Source: Macrocybe gigantea
Taxonomy: Eukaryota > Basidiomycota > Agaricomycetes > Agaricales > Callistosporiaceae
DNA length: 64,000 nt
Assembly (NCBI GenBank): GCA_011319805.1
Contig: SJRY01000050.1
Span: 124,001-188,000 of the forward strand
Reading direction: 5' to 3'
Every line of letters starts with the position of its first letter. The first letter of the stretch is position 1. Shown piece after piece: positions 57,036-64,000 of this stretch. The notes under the pieces are model-generated. The model saw nothing but the letters and a program-made list of their open reading frames with translations, was not told where the DNA came from and did no database searches. The position numbers and the translations under genes are program-made.

Positions 57036-59779
57036 TCAAGGTTGGCTGTGGTACACGCGGCCTGTGTAATGTACCCTTCGTGATCTTGACATTGGTTCCG
57101 GGCTAACTGACCGCCGTAGCACTTCTAGTTCGCGCTCCAGCGAGAGAGCACGTCGTCGTTCAGTGTCGGCTCGTTCTTCAGCCCGCCGACGTTCTTCCTG
57201 ATCTCGACGGCGCTCCTCCTCTACTTGGCGGCGTTCAGCTTCTGCTTGACGTTCTCGCACCTCGGCTCGTCGGCGTTCTTCCTCAAGCTCGCGTTCCCGT
57301 TGCTCGGCTCTTCGACGTTCTTCCTCAAGCTCGCGTTCCCGTTGCTCGGCTCTTCGACGTTCTTTCTCTAGCTCGCGTTCCCTTTCCTCAGCTCTCCGCT
57401 CCAACGCACGACGTTCTTCCTCGGCTCGCAGACGTTCCTCCTCAGCTCTCCGTTCCAGCGCACGACGTTCTTCCTCGGCTCGCAGACGTTCCTCCTCAGC
57501 TCTCTGCTCCAGCGCACGATGTTCTTCCGCCGCCCTCGCCAGCTGCTCGGCAGTCTCCACTCGGAGTTCATCTTGTGCAGCTTGCTTCTGAGCTTGTGCC
57601 AACAGCCGCTCAATTTCTTCAGCTTTCTTGACCTGAGAGAGCGAAGAACTCCATTCTTTTAAAAAAAAAAGGCCAAACAAAATCAGATCATACCTCATCC
57701 TCGAACTCTTCGATGAGCTTCGCGAACAACTCTACCAAGGCGGCGGTTTCAGAGTCTCGATGTTTATACACAGGAAGACCCCATTTCCAATTTCCTGCCC
57801 GGCGAGAACGTTTCAAGTTCTTTCGCTTCTTACGTCTGAGCGCAAAATTGTCATTCACCGGACTGATTGGTCCATCGGCGACGTCGTAGTGGCCCTTGCC
57901 CACCATGCATTCGAGGAGGAGGAAGATGGTTCCAGCATACCAGTAACACTGATGGAGCAACAATTTGTACTTCTCATCGAACTGATGCGCGGCCGAACAC
58001 CCAAGAATGACCTTCCAGAGGGGAGGACAGTGCCCCTCCTCGAAGGTCATAACTCTCACCGTGCGGTCTTTCAACGTGGTATCACCTGGTGTAGGATTAT
58101 ACGCGACGATCCGATCCGAGGCCAGCGTTTCAACCACAGAGCTGAGCGACACCACGCCGGTCATCATGAGGCCCGATTTAAACACCTGCACGGCTTTGCG
58201 CACTATCGACTTCATGGATCTTCCTGAGCTGGACGACGAGGAACTAGATCCCGCTGACGATTCCGAGGCTACCTTTGTCATGCCTTCAGACGGAACTAAG
58301 GTTGGGCGTTTGGTCGAACCTCCCCAGGACGACGCTGGCACCAAAGATCCCTTTTCGTCAAATTCAGGAGGAGGTGGATACTCAAGGGGAAGGGGTAGGG
58401 TCCAGTGATCTAGTTGGGGCGATTCAGGAGGTGTAAGCGGTCTGTCCGGAGCATCGGAGGTGAGGGGTTTTGGCGCATCGCTGATGTCTTCCATCCACAC
58501 AGATGATGAAGGATCTACAGACTCCGCAGAGGCTGCGTACCCGCTTAAAGTGGACACATTGGACAAGATCGATGGTTGACCCCCAGAGCTGTCGGATAAC
58601 GCGGTCGGAGACGATCTCCCCGTCTTGGGCGCCAGCAATTTGCTTTTGCTGTGCGTTGACATTGATGCGTCGTTGACTTTGGATGCGGGAGGACGGGAGA
58701 CGGGAAAGGACGTACTCGTGTCTGATAGGTCCCCACTGGAGCCAGACCCTGGAGTGCCTTTGCTCGAACTTGAGGATGCGTCACTCTGGCGGGCTTCGGA
58801 CACTACGATGTCTGGGCTCGGCGGGCTGGTATCAGATGTAGATCGCTCCGATGAGCTGCTTGGGCTCGACGATACAGACAGCAGTTTGAAAAGAAACTGT
58901 CTAGCTATCTGCAAGCGCAGAAACTTGTAGTATCGGCTGGTATGGGAAGAAGCCGAGGACACCTCGCGGCTGGAAAAAGACAAATCGGGAGACGATGGCT
59001 GGGAAGGAGATGACGAATCTGGGGAAGAAGAGGGGTCGGAAGACGAAGCGACTCTCCAGCTGCAAAGGGAAGGGGATCGGAGACTCGGGAGGCGGAACGG
59101 CGCCTGAAGCGCCTTTCAGCTCGCCTGCTTGCGACCTAGAGTCATTTGACGCCTCTGCGGTCTTATCTGATGGAGGATTTTTAGATGACTCTTGCTTCTC
59201 CGATGGCTTCGAGAAAGCTGCTGGCTTAAAAAAAACCGTTATCAATAATCAGATCGAGGTTGAGGAGAGTATTCGCTTACGATGAATTTCAAGAATTTTG
59301 TCGATTTCTTGAACGTCTGTACACCAAGCGTTCGCTCGACTTGAAGGCCTCTCTCTTCATCAATACATTCCATCACGACGCTCTCATGCTGACTCCCATT
59401 CTTTTCCTTGAGTAGCAAGACTTTTTGGACTTTAGCGTCCATAAAACGTGTTCGAATGGTACCGAAAGGGAGGAAGTCTCGAATTTGCCTCTCATATGCC
59501 TCTATCGTCATAGACGTGGACGGAAAGAAAGTCTCAACGAAACTTTTGGTGGGAGGCATTTGCCTCCGCTGCAAAAATCGGGAGAGCGCTGAAAGGCGTC
59601 GTGGGATGGTATTGATGAACTTGAGGGCATCCTGTGCAAGCAGAAATGATTAATATAGGAAAGTCCTTGTGGTGAAAACGCGTCAGTCGCGATGCAGATC
59701 AGAACAGAGATGAGGACAAACACGGACCCACCAAACGCAAATGCTTAGTCAGCCGCCGAATTGACAGGTTCTGCCTCAT
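57036..59779 (-). CDS. Serine-rich protein with C-terminal coiled coil, unknown function
   Basis: ATG at 59779 (MRQNLSIRRLTKHLRL). Readable blocks in order: a conserved-looking N-terminal domain (FLQRRQMPPTKSFVETFF, FLPFGTIRTRFMDAKVQKVL, VVMECIDEERGLQVERTLGV) and a Ser/Pro-rich disordered region of about 250 residues. A folded-looking middle follows (RTVRVMTFEEGHCPPLWKVI, HQFDEKYKLLLHQCYWYAGT), then an Arg/Lys-rich patch (RRKKRKNLKRSRRAG). An intron of about 75 nt (GTATGATC donor after FEDE) leads to a C-terminal coiled coil of 130 residues built of ERRALERRAEE / ERRRAEQRERELEE heptad arrays. The exon join near 59060-59120 is uncertain (a 76-nt intron is one solution). No homologue recognised. 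Confidence 0.7.
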
Positions 59780-59869
59780 GGTGTCCACGATGCACGGCTC
59801 GTGATAGAACCTGATGAGATAGCAAGGAAGGAACGCCACTTGGAATTGAACAGACGCTCCCTCAATAGA

Positions 59870-61519
59870 ACGCAAAGGTCGACGATGCCCGAGTCCAGCA
59901 CTCCCCGCGCAAGAAAGAGCCCAAAGATTCAGCTAAACAGCATTCGCGCCGGGAGAAAAAGCCCCAGACGGAAGCCAAAAAGAAATCCAAAAAGAAATTC
60001 CAGCCCTGTGGCGAAGCTGTAGCTCACTATCGCCCGCGATTTCAGCCGCTTCGCGAGCTGTACATCTCCAATGAACGAGCTAGACATGACCAACTCAAGG
60101 ACCTCTACCACCTGGCCACCGACATACACAGAGAGGTGCGGATACATTCGAAAAACAAGCACGGCCACAGCCCCCAGGAAGGTTGTGATCGGGCGATCCG
60201 CCAATTGAGCGGTTGGCTTGAGATGTGTGCATTCATCGTCCATCCGACCAGAGAGCTGCCCGACCAGCTCTGGCGGCGAATTTTTTTCTTAGCCGTTTCC
60301 GAGCCGCCTGGCGTGATCCTTTACCTCGCCTATCGCACAGGGGACCCCATGCAGTATGAGCCCTGGTCCTTTTCTCGCGTCTGCAAGCGCTGGAGAAAAA
60401 TCATGCTGTCATCTCCGGAACTCTGGACTCAATTCCAGATTAACGCTCAATTTTACCCTCCCTCGTTAATATCGGCTGCGCTGTCACGTTCCGGTGACTT
60501 GCCCCTGGACATTCATTTCATGCTTCCCATTCTTGACACCAGCACAAACGCCCGCATCCTGGAACCTGTTCTCAAGCCCCTCGTTGCCGAATGTCATCGA
60601 TGGAGATATCTCAATCTCTGCCTGCCTTGGTGGGCGATGAGTCTCCTGAATAACATAAAGGGCCACTTGCCCCTTCTCGAGCAGTTCCACCTCCTTGTCG
60701 ACAAATCAGATCCCCCTCCGATTTAGACTTCAACATTTTCGGGGACGCCCCTCGTCTCCGCCTAATCGCTCTGGCGTCAAGAGCAAACCCGGCGACTTCT
60801 CGATTTGTGTTTCCCTGGCTTCAACTCGAAGATGTGCAGCAGCACAACGGAGCGGACATTCACACCATCTTGACAATTGCACATCAGCCAAGATGTGTTA
60901 TAGCATCTTTGAGAGCTACTACAAGTCGACGGTTATGCCGCCGCAAATTCGCCACACGCATTTGCGGAGCCTTCATCTCAACGAGATTCATCGTCTTCCA
61001 TATCTGGAACTGCCGAACCTTGAGGTGCTTATGGTCATCCAGGGTAAATTCACGTCGATCAGACCTGTGGATCCAGGTGTCATCGCTTCGTTCATCCGCC
61101 GCTCCGGTTGCCGCTTGGGGCATCTGGGGTTGCGCGACGTCCCATTGGTTCACCCAAGGAAGCTCGAGGAACTTTTCAGACTCATCCCGAACGTGATCCA
61201 ATTTGAGTTTTGGTTCCTCGATGAGCCTATCGACATCACGTATCTGCTCAAGCTGCTCACAGCTAAGGAATCCGTTTGGTGCCCTAAGCTGATCAAATTC
61301 GGGCTGGACATTCAAGGCTGGACGTTTGACCAAGTCTTCGCATTGCAGGAACTCATTCGGTCACGCCTCCCGACAAAGTCGTTGGTAAAGGACGGCCATG
61401 TTGCCAATCTCCTTATGGTGGAGGCTGGAACCTTTCCGCTACGCCTGCACCCCGAAGTCAAAGAGGTGTATAATAGTTTTCGGAAGGAACGAGTGATATT
61501 CGAGCCAGAGTTTGCTTAA
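59870..61519 (+). pseudogene. F-box-like protein, two frameshifts
   Basis: F-box-like (PF12937-type) motif: LPDQLWRRIFFLAVSEPPG...WSFSRVCKRWRKIMLSSPELW at about 60255-60430, then the leucine-rich C-terminal region usual in mushroom F-box proteins (LRSLHLNEIHRLPYLELPNL, GCRLGHLGLRDVPLVHPRKL). Upstream, an open frame (KKKFQPCGEAVAHYRPRFQP, ERARHDQLKDLYHLATDIHR) extends back to about 59870 without a clear ATG, so the 5' end is not fixed. The frame changes near 60712 (a C5 run) and again near 60875, with no intron fitting either place. F-box proteins recruit substrates to SCF ubiquitin ligases. Pseudogene or one-base errors. Confidence 0.65.
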
Positions 61520-61651
61520 CTGTCGCAATCTTCGTCTACAGAACCACGCCGAGAGGCCACCGTAGATACAACAATATGTGTTTGTATCCAGTCGCGTTCG
61601 TATTGCCTGCATGTATTCTTTGGCGTAATTAATCCCACTGTTGTGCACAGG

Positions 61652-62640
61652 TTAGAGAAACGACGTGGGACAAGGACAAAGAAAGACCCCTCTTACAATA
61701 ATCTGCTCCTTCTGCATTTTCGCCAACTCATCGTATACAGTACCAGACGAGTGTCTCTTGGTGAACTTACTAGACCACGTCGGTCTGTTCGCCGGGTGGT
61801 TGGGACGACCAGGATGATACAGAACCCTCACTTCTCTCCCACTGGGCCTATGCCATTTGAGCAGGTCCTCAACTGCATTAATCTGCTGGAGTAACGACGT
61901 AGACCTGAATGCTCCGCACCTACCACTGTATGAGGACATCGCGGCAAGCTGCCTGTCATTGAAGGCCGGAAACGGAGTCGAAGACGCATGTGCTGAATTT
62001 AGCGAAGTCATCGGCGAGGACAGGGTCCGCCACGTTGGTGGTGAGCAGGAAGGGTTAGGGAACTTTAACACAGTTGGGTTTCATTTGTGGCGGCACTCGA
62101 CTGTCGGTAGACCAATGAGGTCCAGGTCAGGATTCGAGACGAAGCCTTTGCATATGTAGTGCTTAATCAGATTCAAAGTGGCTTCTTGGACTTCGCTGTG
62201 GTCTGGGAATAGTTCGACGTCTATGGATGTCGGACTGGTGAGGATAGCGAGTCACATTTTGAATGGTTCAACCTACTACTCATGGACGGACGGAATATCT
62301 GATTGGAGGAGACAATAGGATGAGACTCGACAAGGAGCTTTGTCTCTGTATGGAGCTCGTGCAAGGTGTACGTGTCCGCCGTGAACGAGTACGCCATTTT
62401 CACGTTTTGCCTCACAAACTTGCGGATTGCCTGACGAGGCGAAGACCTATAGGACCCCACGTAACGCATGCTCTGCATAGCATGAGAGTGAACCAGCCAT
62501 TGAGGACCACGACGTGCCACAAAAGTCTTATTATCGAGTGAGTCGTTTCTGCAAGGTCTGAATCCTCAGTGACGCGGATCGAACAGAGTGCGGGTGCTTC
62601 ACGGATCCATCATGATCTCGTAAGTAATATCCTGAATATG
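61652..62640 (-). pseudogene. Family D copy 3 (most complete, function unknown)
   Basis: Reading the minus strand: QWLVHSHAMQSMRYVGSYRS, KFVRQNVKMAYSFTADTYTL, HELHTETKLLVESHPIVSS, then (after a short interruption near 62225) DVELFPDHSEVQEATLNLIK and NPDLDLIGLPTVECRHK. After a TGA come KFPNPSCSPPTWRTLSS, LLQQINAVEDLLKWHRPSG and SSKFTKRHSSGTVYDELAKM. Pieces in the same order are found in D1 and D2. At least two breaks are needed to read it through. No family recognised. Confidence 0.5.
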
Positions 62641-63286
62641 GGGACCATGGGCACCCAGGCGACTTTCAAACGGTCCTTCTGATTCAGCGCACTGCAACAA
62701 CAACTGTCCATCCCCTCTGGTCCTTGAAAATATGTAGCAGTGACTTTTCCTCTGCAGCACCAAAGCCTGGCCCTAGGATTTCTGTGAACCTGGCCACGTC
62801 TGTGGCGCCCTCTCAAGCTTTCGCATGAAAATGAACAAAATGCTTTATGCGGCGTTTCTCTCCTCCCCGTGGAAAACGGAGCGATCGGACGAGCTCAACA
62901 TCATGCATTACGACCTTTGAACGGCACCCTTTAATGTCCCACAAACTCGATGAGGCAAGGCACCTGGCGAACGGCCGCTATGCGGAAGACAAGCCTGGGC
63001 CCAGAGCTTAAATCCGAATTTCTTGGCAAAATACTCCCATATCCCAGAGGGAGGCTGACCTTTGCCCCATATTTGTTTGATGGGATGGCCCCTTTTTTGC
63101 CTTTTCCTATCCTTGGCGGCGAACACACACCGGGCATCGTTATAAAACGACGTCGCGGGATGCACACGAGGATACCAACGCTCCGTGCCTTGCCTAATTT
63201 CTCTCCCCGGCCCTCGTTCCAAATCTACATATACCCTTTTCGCTAACACTCCTGCGGGCAAGCGCGAACCTATTCTGTGAGGCGCC
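62641..63286. other. Intergenic region upstream of the lyase-like gene
   Basis: Only antisense and short frames. 5' flank of the gene starting at 63287. Confidence 0.45.
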
Positions 63287-64000
63287 ATGCAACCATCGTC
63301 GCTCGTTCCGTTTCGATTTCGATTTTTACTCTTGCTCGTTGTGGCCGTTCTGGTTGGCACGGGGGTTGTACGTGGCGCAAAACCGCTCGTGACGGATTTC
63401 GTGGACCCGGATTATATCGTTACTGGGAATTTTGGAAAAAACACCGCGGCGGCGCAGGCGACGATCGTGGATCTTGCGAAGGAGTTTGCGGCGGAGGGCC
63501 CGTGGTGTGAGTTTTCCCTCCTTCCTGGAAAAATGGAGAATCTTGTTGAATCTCTTGCAGCGGTGATGAACAAGTCTGTTACTCCGCCGACAGGAGACAA
63601 ACATGATTATATGAGCTGGGCACCATAGTGTGTTTTCTTTTGTTCCGGATGCGCGGATTTTCTGATATTGATTCACGTTTTAGTTGGTGGCCGGATTGCT
63701 CGAAAGCGGGTAACACGACGAGCTCACTCCCGAACAAGGTGGGTTTTGCCCTGCAGCTTTTCCGGTGCTTGCTTTCTGATTCGAGGTCCCACCGCCCATA
63801 AACAGTCTGGAAGACATGTCGTTATTATTACCGAGACGGAAAGTTCAACCCCGACGGACGTTTTGTCAATGACGTCGGGGCCTTCCAATCCCTTGCGGAT
63901 GCTGTTCTCTACAATGCCATCGCGCACTCGCTGGAGGCAGACAGCAAGTCCTCCTCCGCTTTTTGCCAAAGCGCCGGTGTGCTGTTATGCTACTTTCGTT
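63287..64000 (+). CDS. Secreted alginate-lyase-domain protein (5' part, runs off the window)
   Basis: ATG at 63287 with a signal peptide (FRFLLLLVVAVLVGTGVVRG, cleavage likely near RGA). Mature part: DFVDPDYIVTGNFGKNT, AAQATIVDLAKEFAAEGPW, MNKSVTPPTGDKHDYMSWAP, then after intron 63628-63683 (56 nt) YWWPDCS. Exon 3 from about 63806 gives WKTCRYYYRDGKFNPDGRFV and NDVGAFQSLADAVLYNAIAH. This is the pattern of the PF05426 alginate_lyase (alpha/alpha-toroid) family found in many basidiomycetes, which cleave uronic-acid-rich polysaccharides by beta-elimination. The second intron is not fixed: the good donor GTGGGT at 63739 is out of phase by one. The substrate cannot be told, and the 3' end lies beyond 64000. 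Confidence 0.8.

Noticed and set aside
57760..58408. Open frames on + over the serine-rich gene
   Set aside because: Shadows of the minus-strand gene 57036-59779, whose exon joins and protein composition are far more convincing.

Overview
The window looks like a basidiomycete (Agaricomycete-type) nuclear genome. Almost every gene is split by short GT-AG introns of about 45-92 nt. The gene content also fits: FunK1 fungal-specific kinase remnants, a BTB/POZ protein of the mushroom type, an F-box-like protein, a CAP59/CMT1-type (GT69) mannosyltransferase and tRNA-Ala genes with very short anticodon-loop introns. No bacterial-style operons are present. All assignments come from reading the sequence; no database search was possible.

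Layout. 1-1771: no gene seen. 1.8-3.2 kb: a UbiA-family prenyltransferase that is probably disrupted, then tRNA-Ala(CGC). 3.8-8.1 kb: a large unknown membrane-anchored protein. 8.7-9.8 kb (-): a frameshifted BTB/POZ gene. 10.0-13.8 kb: an FHA-domain protein with AT-hook-like repeats. 14.4-14.7 kb (-): a tiny gene encoding 26-residue tandem repeats. 15.0-16.1 kb: a TIR element. 19.9-23.3 kb (-): PRP6. 23.5-24.0 kb (-): a small secreted protein. 24.9-29.3 kb: C2H2 zinc-finger genes and a relic. 41.9-42.9 kb (-): a secreted ricin-B-type lectin. 44.4-48.1 kb: a divergent pair made of a GT69 mannosyltransferase and an SGNH-type protein. 48.3-50.5 kb: tRNA-Ala, NOP53, tRNA-Ala. 50.7-51.6 kb (-): a third zinc-finger gene. 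57.0-59.8 kb (-): a serine-rich/coiled-coil protein. 59.9-61.5 kb: an F-box-like gene. 63.3 kb to the end: the start of a secreted alginate-lyase-like protein.

The remainder (16.9-18.8, 29.6-41.8, 52.2-55.1 and 61.6-62.6 kb) is a mosaic built from a few gene families that recur together. These are a pentatricopeptide (PPR) protein gene, an acidic protein gene (family A), a 143-residue protein gene (family B) and an unknown gene (family D). The recurring order is PPR, then A on the opposite strand, then B divergent from A. One PPR copy (52221-53942) and three B copies are intact; the rest are decayed or truncated.

The most striking structure is a reciprocal inversion of about 5.0 kb. A FunK1 kinase pseudogene and a PPR pseudogene are both cut, and each is continued at the other end of the segment 30377-35393. 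The ends carry the 6-bp inverted match ATTGAC/GTCAAT. Flipping the segment back makes both genes continuous and reveals two direct tandem copies of a B-A-PPR-D block.
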